This document shows positions 26,464 to 36,136 of a stretch of DNA of 49,120 bases, in pieces (position 1 is the stretch's first letter; every line of letters starts with the position of its first letter). Below the pieces are notes generated by a model, which made no database searches, was not told the DNA's origin, and saw only the letters and a program-made list of their open reading frames with translations. The stretch is from Scalindua sp964437425 (GTDB lineage Bacteria; Planctomycetota; Brocadiia; Brocadiales; Scalinduaceae). A program made the translations under genes and the position numbers. Location of the stretch: positions 1-49,120 of the forward strand of contig CAYTGO010000020.1 of NCBI GenBank assembly GCA_964437425.1. Reading direction: 5' to 3'.

Positions 26464-27486
26464 GTGATAAAAAGATTTTTTTCTCGCAACTTAAGGGCAA
26501 AAGCCATGGCTCTAGTTATGGCTATGGCACTCTGGTTTTACGCTACCAGTAGACATACCGGAGACCTAGAAGAGGACCTTCAATTAACAATCAATGCCCC
26601 TCCTGGCCTGACAATACTGGACACGAGCATTGATATTGTGACTGTTAGTTTAAGCGGGCCTCTAAACATAATTGACAATATTACTAATATGATCAAGGAT
26701 AATGAAATTAAAGCAAGACTTGATGTACCTGAAATAAGTAATATTGTAGATGATAACTACAAAAGAACATTTAGGTTAACAAGGAGAAACTTTAATTTTC
26801 CAAAGGAAATAAGACTAACTTCAATAGTCCCTCATGAAATAGAAATAACCTTAGGCAGGTTGGAAAAAAAATACGTCAAAGTTCAGATACAGAAACAAGG
26901 AACTCCTGCGCTTGGTTATGAAATAAACAGCGAATTTTTTTTCCCCAGAGAAGTTCTCGTAACGGGGCCTGTGAACATTCTTAAAGAAGCAGACACTATT
27001 AATACTAGTGTAATAAATGTTGGAGCAATTACAAGTGAACAAAACAGAACATTTCCCTGGGTAGTAGATATAGAGAATACTATAGCCATAATGAAAGATG
27101 ATAAATATATTTCTGTACCTGTTAAATGCGAAGAAAAAATTAATGTATGGTTTCATGTAAATGAAAAAATGGGGACAAAGATATTTGATAATATTAATGT
27201 AAATATTTTTCATCCAGTCAATTATGATTACAAAGTAACATTAAAAGAGGAATTTATTAGTCTAAGCCTTAAGGGTCCAAAGCTAGCGTTGGACATGCTG
27301 AACGCAAAAGATATCATGGCATATATTGATGTCAGTTCACTAAGTCCACCAGGGCCATACAACCAGCCAGTCATCCTTAACATACCAGAAGGATTGAAAT
27401 TAGAAGGGAAGCCCCCGGAGACTCATGTGGACATTGTTGAGAGCATAAAAGAAAAGAAAAAGTTTTTTAAGATTTTAAAGAAATGA
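26464..27486 (+). CDS. ybbR: YbbR-domain protein (CdaR-like regulator of diadenylate cyclase)
   Basis: One N-terminal membrane helix (LRAKAMALVMAMALWFYA) and then three or so YbbR repeats on the outside of the membrane; the segments VTVSLSGPLNII, EVLVTGPVNILKEAD and ISLSLKGPKLAL mark them. YbbR proteins bind and tune CdaA. GTG start two bases after the dacA stop indicates coupling. Confidence 0.88.
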   Translation: MIKRFFSRNLRAKAMALVMAMALWFYATSRHTGDLEEDLQLTINAPPGLTILDTSIDIVTVSLSGPLNIIDNITNMIKDNEIKARLDVPEISNIVDDNYKRTFRLTRRNFNFPKEIRLTSIVPHEIEITLGRLEKKYVKVQIQKQGTPALGYEINSEFFFPREVLVTGPVNILKEADTINTSVINVGAITSEQNRTFPWVVDIENTIAIMKDDKYISVPVKCEEKINVWFHVNEKMGTKIFDNINVNIFHPVNYDYKVTLKEEFISLSLKGPKLALDMLNAKDIMAYIDVSSLSPPGPYNQPVILNIPEGLKLEGKPPETHVDIVESIKEKKKFFKILKK

Positions 27487-27490
27487 AATT

Positions 27491-28231
27491 ATGATTAAAC
27501 TGGGCGTAAATGTTGACCATGTTGCTACAATAAGGCAGGCAAGAATGACCTATGAGCCCGATCCGGTAACTGCTGCCGGACTTGCTGATCTCGGAGGTGC
27601 TGATGTTATAACAATACATCTCAGAGAAGACAGAAGACATATCCAGGACAGAGATCTTGAGCTGCTACGTGAAACAGTATTTACCAAGCTGAATCTGGAA
27701 ATGGCAACTTCTCAGGATATTGTTGATATAGCCTTAAAACTAAAACCCGGGCAGATAACTCTCGTACCCGAGAAGAGGCAAGAGATTACAACTGAAGGTG
27801 GCCTGTCGGTAACATCACAGAGGAAAATGCTTACTGATTTAATTGGAAGATTTAAAGATTCTGGTATATATGTAAGCCTTTTTATAGATCCTGATGAAAA
27901 GCAGATTGTTGCATCTAGTGAAGTTGGAGCACAATCAATCGAACTTCATACGGGAAGTTATGCCAATGCAAAAAGTGAAGAGCAAAGCGGCAAATTGCTT
28001 GAAAAGCTAAATGAAGCCGTTATGATTGCACGGAATACAGGCTTAAGAGTAAATGCGGGACATGGTTTAACATACAAGAACACCGGCCCAATTGTTGAGC
28101 AATTGGACATAGAAGAGTTGCATATTGGCCATAGCATAGTTTCAAGAGCTATCTTTGTTGGAATTGAAACCGCAGTGCGAGAGATGAAGGATCTTATCTA
28201 CAAACATTATATGATAAAGCAAAGCCCCTGA
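27491..28231 (+). CDS. pdxJ: Pyridoxine 5'-phosphate synthase
   Basis: Last step of the DXP-dependent vitamin B6 route. The 246-residue TIM barrel begins LGVNVDHVATIRQAR and has ITIHLREDRRHIQDRD, LVPEKRQEITTEGG, VSLFIDPD, ELHTG and VNAGHGLTYKN. Four bases separate it from the ybbR stop. Confidence 0.96.
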   Translation: MIKLGVNVDHVATIRQARMTYEPDPVTAAGLADLGGADVITIHLREDRRHIQDRDLELLRETVFTKLNLEMATSQDIVDIALKLKPGQITLVPEKRQEITTEGGLSVTSQRKMLTDLIGRFKDSGIYVSLFIDPDEKQIVASSEVGAQSIELHTGSYANAKSEEQSGKLLEKLNEAVMIARNTGLRVNAGHGLTYKNTGPIVEQLDIEELHIGHSIVSRAIFVGIETAVREMKDLIYKHYMIKQSP

Positions 28232-28288
28232 ACATCATCTGAATTAATCACTATAACAGAATAAAACTGTAGGGAGGAGATTGAATTT

Positions 28289-29155
28289 ATGTTTACTGGA
28301 TCAATAGTTGCTCTGGTCACACCATTCAAGGATGGTGAAGTTGATTATGAGAAGCTTGGAGAGTTGGTTGAATACCATATCGCTAATGGCACAAATGCAA
28401 TTATACCATGTGGAACTACCGGTGAATCTCCCACATTGACTCACAGAGAGCATGGGGAAGTCGTAGGCAAGGTTATAGAAGTCGCGAATGGTCGTATTCC
28501 TGTTATTGCGGGGACCGGTTCTAATAATACCAGTGAGGCTGTAAGTATGACCAGGCATGCAAAAGAGACTGGTGCTGATGGTTCATTGCTGATAACGCCT
28601 TATTACAATAAACCTACACAGCAAGGAATTTATGAACATTATAGGGCTATTCTGAAAGAAGTTGACATTCCTATAATTGTTTATAATGTTCCTTCAAGGA
28701 CAGGTGTCTCAATTTCTCCAGAAACAGTAGCCAGGCTTGCCGAGTTTGACAATATTGTCGCGATTAAAGAAGCAACCGGTGACATTGATCAGGCAAGCCA
28801 GATTCTAAACATGTGTGACATAACAGTGTTATCAGGTGATGATTCATTGACTCTTCCAATTATGTCCATAGGAGGAAAAGGTGTTGTTTCTGTTCTTGCG
28901 AATATCCTTCCTCGAGAGGTGTCAGAGTTGACTTCGAGCTTTCTCAATGGAGAGATAGAAAATGCACAGAGACTGCATAATCGACTCTTTCCGGTATGTA
29001 AAGCGATGTTTATAGAAACAAACCCGATTCCTGTTAAAACTGCTATGAAATTACTGGGCAGACTAAATGGAGAGATGAGATTACCTCTTTGTGATATGAG
29101 CGAAGAACATGAAAACCAACTTAAGAACATACTGAAAGAGAATGGATTAGTTTGA
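28289..29155 (+). CDS. dapA: 4-Hydroxy-tetrahydrodipicolinate synthase
   Basis: First committed step of the diaminopimelate/lysine route. 288 residues with CGTTGESPTL, ITPYYNKPTQ, IIVYNVPSRTG and the Schiff-base Lys in VAIKEATGD. A GGGAGGAG ribosome binding site precedes the ATG. Confidence 0.96.
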   Translation: MFTGSIVALVTPFKDGEVDYEKLGELVEYHIANGTNAIIPCGTTGESPTLTHREHGEVVGKVIEVANGRIPVIAGTGSNNTSEAVSMTRHAKETGADGSLLITPYYNKPTQQGIYEHYRAILKEVDIPIIVYNVPSRTGVSISPETVARLAEFDNIVAIKEATGDIDQASQILNMCDITVLSGDDSLTLPIMSIGGKGVVSVLANILPREVSELTSSFLNGEIENAQRLHNRLFPVCKAMFIETNPIPVKTAMKLLGRLNGEMRLPLCDMSEEHENQLKNILKENGLV

Positions 29156-29220
29156 TTCTAGACAATATGAATCAATGACATTAATAGTGAAATTTTAATA
29201 ATATTTTGAATACAGGTACA

Positions 29221-29781
29221 ATGGATAAAAAAAAAATAACGAAAGCAGTTAAATTATTTCTTGAAGGGATAGGAGAAGATCCTGAGCGGGGAGGCTTGAA
29301 AGATACTCCAAAACGTGTTGCGGAGATGTGTGAAGAGATATTCGCTGGAATAGGAGTAGACTCATCAAAAGTAATTAAAGTATTAAAATCTGAGGAACAT
29401 GATGAAATAGTTCTGTTAAAGGATATCTCCTTCTTTTCGGTTTGCGAGCATCATTTGTTACCGTTTATAGGTAAAGCTCATGTTGCATACATACCTAATG
29501 GTCCAAAGGTGACCGGTTTAAGCAAGCTTGCAAGAGTAGTTGAAATAGAATCAAAGAAGTTACAAGTGCAGGAGCGTCTTACTACAACAATCGCTGAGGC
29601 AATAGTGAAGGCGCTCAAGCCAAAGGGCGTAATGGTTGTTATTGAAGCTGAGCATCTCTGTATGGCAATGAGGGGAATTAAGAAAGCAGGTAGCAAAGCC
29701 CAGACATCTGTGGTAAGAGGTATATTCAGAAAGAACCCGGCTACCAGAGCGGAGGCAATGGCCCTCATTATGGGCAGGTAA
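29221..29781 (+). CDS. folE: GTP cyclohydrolase I
   Basis: First step of folate/pterin synthesis, GTP to dihydroneopterin triphosphate. Zinc ligands are visible in VCEHHLLPF and EAEHLCMAMRG; the DTPKRVAEM and NGPKVTGLSKLARVVE segments are diagnostic. I prefer ATG 29221, which follows ACAGG, over an in-frame TTG at 29206; the product is then 186 residues. Confidence 0.95.
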   Translation: MDKKKITKAVKLFLEGIGEDPERGGLKDTPKRVAEMCEEIFAGIGVDSSKVIKVLKSEEHDEIVLLKDISFFSVCEHHLLPFIGKAHVAYIPNGPKVTGLSKLARVVEIESKKLQVQERLTTTIAEAIVKALKPKGVMVVIEAEHLCMAMRGIKKAGSKAQTSVVRGIFRKNPATRAEAMALIMGR

Positions 29782-29788
29782 ATGTGGA

Positions 29789-31435
29789 ATGTGTTTAAAG
29801 ATAAAAAATATATTAAAGGTACTTATTCTCCTGAATTTAATGCTATTTCCGATGATAAATGTAAATGCAGGGAATTCCTATATTGAGGCATTAAGAGAGA
29901 TTGGAAAAGTAGCTCCTTTAGATGAAGAGGATGTAATTAAAGACTATTCGGAGGACGTAAAGCCTGATGTTGAGTTTAACATGAACGATGTGAAATTTCT
30001 AAAACTGACATTGAAGGATTCACTAATCATCTCCTTAAACAGCAACTATGATATACGAATCGCAAAAATGGATCCGACTATTAAGGAAAAGGATATTAAG
30101 ATTGCCAAATCCGAGTTTGATCCATTGCTGAGTGTCACTGGAGAATCAGAAGATTCTGAAGTAGCATCCAACAGTGGTGTATTAGTTGGTATTGGGGGTT
30201 CGGCAACTGATTTCAGAAGAGATACAAACTCCTTAAATGCTACCCTGGAAACTCTTATAGCAACTGGTGCCACAATTACAATGGAATTTGATGTTAGTCA
30301 AGAATTTGTAGACCCGGTGTCTTCATTTACTCTAAACAACCCTGTAGCTGAGTCAGAAGTGACAGCAAAATTTACCCAGCCCATTCTAAAGAATGCAGGT
30401 ATTTTTTATAACAGGAGTGATATTCATATAGCAAGAAATGATAAGAAGCGGTCTATTCTGGAATTAAAAGAAACCGCAATTGAAGTAATCAACTCTACAC
30501 AAAAAGCTTATTGGGAGCTTGTTAAATCAATTGAAGAATTGAGAGTAAGAAGAAAGTCGTTAGAGAGAGCGGAGGATTTGCTTAAAAAGAATAAGATTCA
30601 GGTAAAGGTTGGAACATTGGCTCCTATTGAGCTTTTAGTCGCAGAGGAAGGCGTAACAAGCCAATTGGAAGGTGTTGTAGTTGCTGAAAACGATATAAAA
30701 GATAGAGAGGATGATCTTAAACAAATTATGAATTTAAGTAATAATGCTTTATTATATGATGTTTCTATAGCGCCTCTGGACCGGGCATCTTTTGAAGACC
30801 ATAATATTTCTCTTCAAGAGTCTATTGAAACAGCACTTGAAAACAGACCTGAAGTTTTTGAACAGGGTTTAGATATCGAAAATGCCAGGATCAAGGTAAT
30901 GCAGAAAAAAAACCAACTGCTCCCTAAACTTGATTTTGAAGCTGGCATACGCTATCAGGGTCTTGCAGGTAACAAAGGAAATGCAATTGACAGAGCGCTT
31001 TCTCAGGACTTTCAAAGTGAATTTTATGGAATCATGTTTGAGGTTCCTTTGGGAAACCGTGAAGCAAGAAGCAATTATTCAAGAGCTAAACTTGAAGAGC
31101 GACAAACAATTTTCAATACCAGGAAGATACGACAGAAAATTGTTATTGAAGTCAGAAAAGCAGTCCGTCAAATAAAGACGAATGCAGAAAGAATTAAAGC
31201 GTCAAAAAAAGCAAAGGAATTATCACAAGAGAGGCTTGTGGCAGAGGAAAAGAAATTTAAGGTCGGCCGATCAACAAGCCTGGAAGTCATACGTGCACAG
31301 GCAGACCTTGCTGTTTCAGAAGGCAGAGCTACTAACGCTCTAGTTGATTACCAGATATCATTAGGAGATCTAGATGCAGTGCTTGGTACTATTTTAGAAA
31401 ACAATAGTATAATAATAGATGATAAAGGTAGTTGA
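29789..31435 (+). CDS. TolC-family outer-membrane efflux protein
   Basis: Signal peptide (LKVLILLNLMLFPMINVNAG) and a 548-residue TolC-like fold with two repeated helical halves: LTLKDSLIISLNSNYDIRIAKM, then KAYWELVKSIEELRVRRKSLERA and KFKVGRSTSLEVIRAQADLA near the C-terminus. It forms the outer-membrane exit duct for efflux or secretion. No inner-membrane pump or adaptor gene lies beside it, so the partner is unknown. It ends the housekeeping run. Confidence 0.88.
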   Translation: MCLKIKNILKVLILLNLMLFPMINVNAGNSYIEALREIGKVAPLDEEDVIKDYSEDVKPDVEFNMNDVKFLKLTLKDSLIISLNSNYDIRIAKMDPTIKEKDIKIAKSEFDPLLSVTGESEDSEVASNSGVLVGIGGSATDFRRDTNSLNATLETLIATGATITMEFDVSQEFVDPVSSFTLNNPVAESEVTAKFTQPILKNAGIFYNRSDIHIARNDKKRSILELKETAIEVINSTQKAYWELVKSIEELRVRRKSLERAEDLLKKNKIQVKVGTLAPIELLVAEEGVTSQLEGVVVAENDIKDREDDLKQIMNLSNNALLYDVSIAPLDRASFEDHNISLQESIETALENRPEVFEQGLDIENARIKVMQKKNQLLPKLDFEAGIRYQGLAGNKGNAIDRALSQDFQSEFYGIMFEVPLGNREARSNYSRAKLEERQTIFNTRKIRQKIVIEVRKAVRQIKTNAERIKASKKAKELSQERLVAEEKKFKVGRSTSLEVIRAQADLAVSEGRATNALVDYQISLGDLDAVLGTILENNSIIIDDKGS

Positions 31436-31567
31436 AGCATTATACCATTGACCTACAATATAAATTATATACAATTTTGTGAGATGAGAGACATGGTGTT
31501 ATTTATGACTACTTATCAAGTCGAACAGGTCGTTAATTATTAATAAAGAAAGCGAAGGATATTAAGA

Positions 31568-32374
31568 ATGTCAGATTTTACTGAAGAACAGATAGATAGA
31601 TACTCAAGACACATTATACTGCCTGAGGTTGGTGGAAAAGGACAAAAGAAGCTGCTAGAGTCGAAGGTATTTTTAGTTGGCGCTGGGGGGCTGGGATCTC
31701 CGGCTGCATTTTATCTCGCTGCAGCTGGGATTGGTAAGATAGGACTTTCTGATAACGATGATGTAGATTTTTCAAATTTACAGCGGCAAATCTTACACTC
31801 AACCAAAGATGTAGGCCGACCAAAGGTACAGTCTGCAAAGGAGACACTTGAAGATTTAAATCCTGATATTGAAGTAGTGCCTTATACAGAGCGTCTCAAC
31901 TCTGAAAACATCATTGATATTATCAAAGATTATGACGTAATCCTTGATGGGTCAGACAACTTTCCTACCAGGTATCTTGTAAACGATGCTTGCGTTATGC
32001 TAGGCAAACCTTTATCTCATGGTTCTATCTTCAGATTTGATGGCCAGGCAACTACGATTATTCCTGGACAGGGCCCATGCTATCGCTGTCTGTATGAGAC
32101 ACCGCCACCACCGGATTTAGTGCCTTCCTGTCAGGAAGCTGGAGTACTTGGAATAATTGCCGGTATCATAGGTGTAGTTCAGGCAACTGAGGTTATTAAG
32201 CTACGGCTTGAAAAAGGAAATCTACTGAATGGAAAGCTACTTTTATATGATTCATTGAACATGGACTTCAAGAAACTTAATATTCAACGTAATCCTGCAT
32301 GCCCGATGTGTGGAGAGAACCCTACAATAAAAGAGTTGATAGACTACGAAGAATTCTGTCAGGTTAATTTTTAG
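31568..32374 (+). CDS. moeB: MoeB/ThiF family adenylyltransferase
   Basis: E1-like enzyme that adenylates the C-terminal glycine of a small sulfur carrier (MoaD or ThiS). 268 residues: RYSRHIILPEVGGKGQKKL, nucleotide motif VGAGGLGSPAAFYLAAAGIG, DGSDNFPTRYL and two zinc Cys pairs (PCYRC, PCPMC-like ACPMC). It lacks the C-terminal rhodanese domain of some relatives; a separate rhodanese lies at 44946. AAGGA precedes the ATG. The partner sulfur carrier is not visible in the window, so moeB versus thiF is not decided. Confidence 0.88.
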   Translation: MSDFTEEQIDRYSRHIILPEVGGKGQKKLLESKVFLVGAGGLGSPAAFYLAAAGIGKIGLSDNDDVDFSNLQRQILHSTKDVGRPKVQSAKETLEDLNPDIEVVPYTERLNSENIIDIIKDYDVILDGSDNFPTRYLVNDACVMLGKPLSHGSIFRFDGQATTIIPGQGPCYRCLYETPPPPDLVPSCQEAGVLGIIAGIIGVVQATEVIKLRLEKGNLLNGKLLLYDSLNMDFKKLNIQRNPACPMCGENPTIKELIDYEEFCQVNF

Positions 32375-32422
32375 TTCATTGATGTGTAGACGGTAACGTT
32401 GTAATAATACTAAGGAGTGTAA

Positions 32423-32470
32423 ATGCCAAAACTATTATCCGGACTTGAGCGACTCATTCAACTCTTTTAA
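32423..32470 (+). other. 15-codon ORF with a strong ribosome binding site (possible truncated gene start)
   Basis: AAGGAG stands five bases before an ATG that opens MPKLLSGLERLIQLF and stops at 32470, overlapping the 3' end of the NnrS gene on the other strand. The signal is too good for noise but the product is tiny. It may be the start of a gene lost after moeB. Confidence 0.3.
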
Positions 32471-34513
32471 TAATTGATCTAAATCGGTGTTATGCATTTT
32501 TGTCGCCTGTCCCAGGTTAACAGCTCTTGTCATTGTGTTTCTGAGAATAGGATTCTTTAGCTGTGTAAAACCCTTGCTTATCAAAATGTCCATAGCCGGT
32601 GGATGCTGTTTTATGAGTTGATGTACGTTGGTGGATGCAGTAACGCTGGTTATATTACCATGGTCATCTTCCTCTCCGCCACCTTGACGCTTTCCATCAC
32701 TTAGAGTTCTCCAGATATTAATTCCGAATAATAGTATTGCTACGCTTTCAATGAGACCGCTTATCCCCATTATCAAATACGACGGAACTGATCCAGTATG
32801 TACGGCAATTGGCTGGAAAACAACCCTTAAAAAACTACCTGTATTAATAAGGATGAAAGACATTGTTAAAGACGAATAACTATGAAGTTTGACACCCTGG
32901 CTTATAGGTATTATTCTCGACGCAAAACCAAATATCATCATCGTGATAAATCCTACAGTGACCGCGTGTCTATACGATCCAATTAAGGCATGTGAAATCG
33001 GAACACCGGCAAATGACTCCTGAACGGCAAATATAATCATTCCAATTTCAGCAACAACAAGCCACAACATACCTGCCCATACGAATTTTTCATAACTTTT
33101 TTCAATCTCCATTCCTGAAAAGTCAACTTCCGGTTTTGAAAGTATATTAAGATTATACAGGAATAACAAGATGGACAGAATCTCTACACAAGCTGAAGTG
33201 AAGTATAACGTATTGAAAACATAATAATACGGTAGATCGAAATCCGCATAGTAAGTCATTAAAGGCTGGGATACCGCTCTGACCAGTACAGATGCATTCA
33301 GCATGAACATAATAATCAGGTTCATCTTTGCATTAGGTGTTTTAAGCCCTAAAAAGGCAGGCAGTGTTCTGCTTAGGACACCAAAGATTACTAAAGTTAT
33401 GAAACCCATTACCTGTATGTGACGGAGCGGATAAATCGCTGCATGTGGGAAAACAGTTTGATTGGTATTTATCATATACAGGACGATACCCGCATGAGCC
33501 ACTGTAACTATAAGGAACCATAGATAACCGGAGAAGAGGTACGTTTCATATGTTTCCAGTTCTTGCTTTTCTGCGGAAAGAACAGTCATGACAGCAACTA
33601 TAAGGAACATTAATACGGCCATGATCTCCAGAGAACATCCGGATAAGATCAATGCCTTAAAGAAGAAATGATTATTAAGCGGCAGGAGAGTTCTGTAGGT
33701 AAATACTATAAAAATACCTGCAACCATGAAATAGAAGGACAAATTGGCAAGTTTACCGCTATAGATACGGACAGCATAAAACCTCGGAAGTACGAAGTAT
33801 GATACTCCCATAATAAATAGTCCGCACCAGCCAAAGATTTGTGTATGACCATGAGTCTCTATCAAAACCTTGGGAACAGAGTAAAGAGAGTGCTGTATCC
33901 CCATATAGAAAAGTATAAAGGCACCGTAAACGCAACCGGTTGACAACGCAATAACAATTGCAGTCTTTATAAATTTCTCGTAAATATTTTCATAGGCTGC
34001 TTCTGCTTCATCTATAGCAACTTCCGGTGCGGCTACCTTTCCACGGATAACATCATTGAGCTCCTTTATCAGGCTGTCAGGATCAACATTATGTACCCTT
34101 GCAAAGAAATAAATAGCCTCTTCCGGACCGAATTCACCGCCACACTCAAGCAGTCCATATTTCGTAAAGACTCCTTTGGTTTCGGGATTGTATTTTATAA
34201 TGTCTTTTACCGTTGTATTTCCTGTAATTTCTCCTCCCCCTCCTGAACCAGCAGTGTCTTCAGCAGGAGGGGCTTCAGCAACTTCAATGACATCCTTAAC
34301 CTCCTCGGCCTCTGCTTTTTCAGGTTCAGGAGCTGGGATGGCATCATTCAATGTCTTTAAGACCTCATCCAGGTTGACGTTACAGGCAGCAGCAGTCTTT
34401 TCTATACTTTGAATTCCACCACAACATGTATCAACTCCATATTTGGTGAATATTTCATTAGTCTGAGGATATTTGTTTACAACATCATTGACAATCATAT
34501 CCTTTGTAATCAT
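32435..34513 (-). CDS. NnrS-family membrane protein fused to DUF542 and DUF1858 domains
   Basis: The start is taken at ATG 34513 because AGAGGA lies six bases before it; the ATG at 34531 has none. Order: ScdA-type DUF542 domain with a CC motif (GVDTCCGG), a Pro/Ala/Glu linker, a second DUF542-like domain with one Cys (LLECGGEF), about twelve membrane helices of NnrS type (HGHTQIFGWCGLFIMGVSYFVLP, RHIQVMGFITLVIFGV, RHAVTVGFITMMIFGF), and a C-terminal DUF1858 helical domain. NnrS proteins are haem-copper membrane proteins linked to nitric-oxide resistance; ScdA/RIC repairs iron-sulfur clusters damaged by NO. In an anammox organism, where NO is an intermediate, a role in NO sensing, detoxification or protection is the natural inference. 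Confidence 0.85.
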   Translation of the reverse strand: MITKDMIVNDVVNKYPQTNEIFTKYGVDTCCGGIQSIEKTAAACNVNLDEVLKTLNDAIPAPEPEKAEAEEVKDVIEVAEAPPAEDTAGSGGGGEITGNTTVKDIIKYNPETKGVFTKYGLLECGGEFGPEEAIYFFARVHNVDPDSLIKELNDVIRGKVAAPEVAIDEAEAAYENIYEKFIKTAIVIALSTGCVYGAFILFYMGIQHSLYSVPKVLIETHGHTQIFGWCGLFIMGVSYFVLPRFYAVRIYSGKLANLSFYFMVAGIFIVFTYRTLLPLNNHFFFKALILSGCSLEIMAVLMFLIVAVMTVLSAEKQELETYETYLFSGYLWFLIVTVAHAGIVLYMINTNQTVFPHAAIYPLRHIQVMGFITLVIFGVLSRTLPAFLGLKTPNAKMNLIIMFMLNASVLVRAVSQPLMTYYADFDLPYYYVFNTLYFTSACVEILSILLFLYNLNILSKPEVDFSGMEIEKSYEKFVWAGMLWLVVAEIGMIIFAVQESFAGVPISHALIGSYRHAVTVGFITMMIFGFASRIIPISQGVKLHSYSSLTMSFILINTGSFLRVVFQPIAVHTGSVPSYLIMGISGLIESVAILLFGINIWRTLSDGKRQGGGEEDDHGNITSVTASTNVHQLIKQHPPAMDILISKGFTQLKNPILRNTMTRAVNLGQATKMHNTDLDQLLKELNESLKSG

Positions 34514-34720
34514 ATAATTCCTCTGATTCATAAAAAAAATTTATACTTTTCAGCTGATTAATCTATAAGCCGAAAACAGACAGGAGTTTCTCTAAAATAG
34601 ATCTAAAATTCGCAAAAATCTTATGGCTAATAATTATACAGAAAAGAAATTTTTAAATCCATTCTAAAATACAACATAAAGTAAAAAGAACTTGCAATAT
34701 TAATTCTCATGTGATTTATT

Positions 34721-35257
34721 GTGACTGTCTTGAAGAATGGTCTGATAATTGTATTTACCGGCAATGGAAAAGGAAAAACAACGGCTGCGATGGGTCAGGC
34801 GTTGAGAGCTGTTGGACAGGGGATGAAGGTATTGATGCTCCAGTTCATTAAGGGAACATGGGATTATGGTGAGCTGGTATCTATTAAAAAACTCAATCCC
34901 GATTTTGTGATAAGGCCTCTTGGAAAAGGTTTTATTCGTTCGAAATCTAAACTAAATGATAAAGAAGCAATAGAAAATATCAACCATTCATGGAAACAGG
35001 CTGAAAAAGAAATTCTTTCAGACACATATGATATGGTAATCTTGGATGAGATCAATTACGTTATAGACTTTGGCTTGTTACCGGTTGAGAAAATGTTATC
35101 ATTACTTGAAAAAAAGCCTGAACGGCTCCACATAGTCTTAACAGGAAGAAACGCACATGAGAAAGTGCTTGAAACAGCTGACCTAGTTACTGAAATGAAG
35201 GAAATTAAACATCAATACTCTAAAGGTATAAAAGCACAAAAAGGAATAGAGTTTTAA
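34721..35257 (+). CDS. cobO: Corrinoid adenosyltransferase (CobO type)
   Basis: Transfers adenosyl from ATP to cob(I)alamin or cobinamide. 178-residue P-loop protein with GNGKGKTTAAMGQALRA at the N-terminus, QFIKGTWDYGE and ILDEINYVIDFGLL. GTG start. First gene of a plus-strand group with thyX, a core-MetE-like synthase and cobD. I looked for a cobalamin riboswitch in 34532-34720 and saw none. Confidence 0.92.
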   Translation: MTVLKNGLIIVFTGNGKGKTTAAMGQALRAVGQGMKVLMLQFIKGTWDYGELVSIKKLNPDFVIRPLGKGFIRSKSKLNDKEAIENINHSWKQAEKEILSDTYDMVILDEINYVIDFGLLPVEKMLSLLEKKPERLHIVLTGRNAHEKVLETADLVTEMKEIKHQYSKGIKAQKGIEF

Positions 35258-35345
35258 GTTCCAACGATTAGACTACATACAATCACTGATTTTGTTCACT
35301 TAGCAATTCAGACACTTTAAATTTATACAGCTTTATAACTACACA

Positions 35346-36083
35346 ATGGGACAATCAAACCTAAAAGTAATTTTATTAAATCATACACAATTCCCCGATG
35401 ATCTGATCGCTCACGCAGCGAAATTATGCTACAGCCCCAGCTCTGTTGAAGAGCTGAAAGAAAAAATTGAAAAGTCAGATAATAGAAAATTTATTGAAAA
35501 ACTTCTAAAAATGGGACATATGTCGCCACTTGAGCATGTTTCATTCAATTTTGGTGTAGAGGGAATATCCAGAGTCTGTTCGCACCAACTTGTTAGGCAC
35601 AGAATTGCATCATACTCACAACAAAGCCAGAGATATGTGGGTGAGCACAGCGAAAAGCTACGTGGAGAGAAAACGTTTGAGTTCATTATACCACCAGCTA
35701 TTGTAAATGCGGGCAAAAAAGAGTGGTTTGAGGATAAAATGAGGGACATACAGAAATGGTACGATGAACTTATAGAAGCATTGGGTGATTCCGGAGAAAA
35801 GTCAAATGAGGATGCTCGTTTTATCCTTCCAAATGCAGCAGAGACCAAAATTATTGTCACAATGAATGCCCGAGAGCTACTCCACTTCTTTAGTGTAAGA
35901 TGCTGTAATCGTGCACAATGGGAGATAAGGGAACTTGCCACCGAAATGTTAAGATTGGTGAGGGATATAATACCCGGCATTTTCTCTAAATCAGGCCCTA
36001 ATTGTGTAGTCGGTCCATGTACAGAGGGCAAAATGACATGTGGCAGAATTGACGAAGTTAGAGAAAAGTTTAAGAATTTGTAA
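35346..36083 (+). CDS. thyX: Flavin-dependent thymidylate synthase
   Basis: Methylates dUMP with methylene-tetrahydrofolate and FAD. 245 residues with the ThyX signature RHRIASYSQQSQRY and the C-terminal RCCNRAQWEIRELA segment. No thyA is seen here. Ties the cobalamin group to folate one-carbon metabolism. Confidence 0.95.
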   Translation: MGQSNLKVILLNHTQFPDDLIAHAAKLCYSPSSVEELKEKIEKSDNRKFIEKLLKMGHMSPLEHVSFNFGVEGISRVCSHQLVRHRIASYSQQSQRYVGEHSEKLRGEKTFEFIIPPAIVNAGKKEWFEDKMRDIQKWYDELIEALGDSGEKSNEDARFILPNAAETKIIVTMNARELLHFFSVRCCNRAQWEIRELATEMLRLVRDIIPGIFSKSGPNCVVGPCTEGKMTCGRIDEVREKFKNL

Positions 36084-36136
36084 TTAATAGATCGGCATCA
36101 GTGGAGCAATGAAATCTATGGAAGGAGTAAAGACGT

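Noticed and set aside
34532..34720. Cobalamin riboswitch ahead of cobO
   Set aside because: No B12-box sequence or plausible fold visible.
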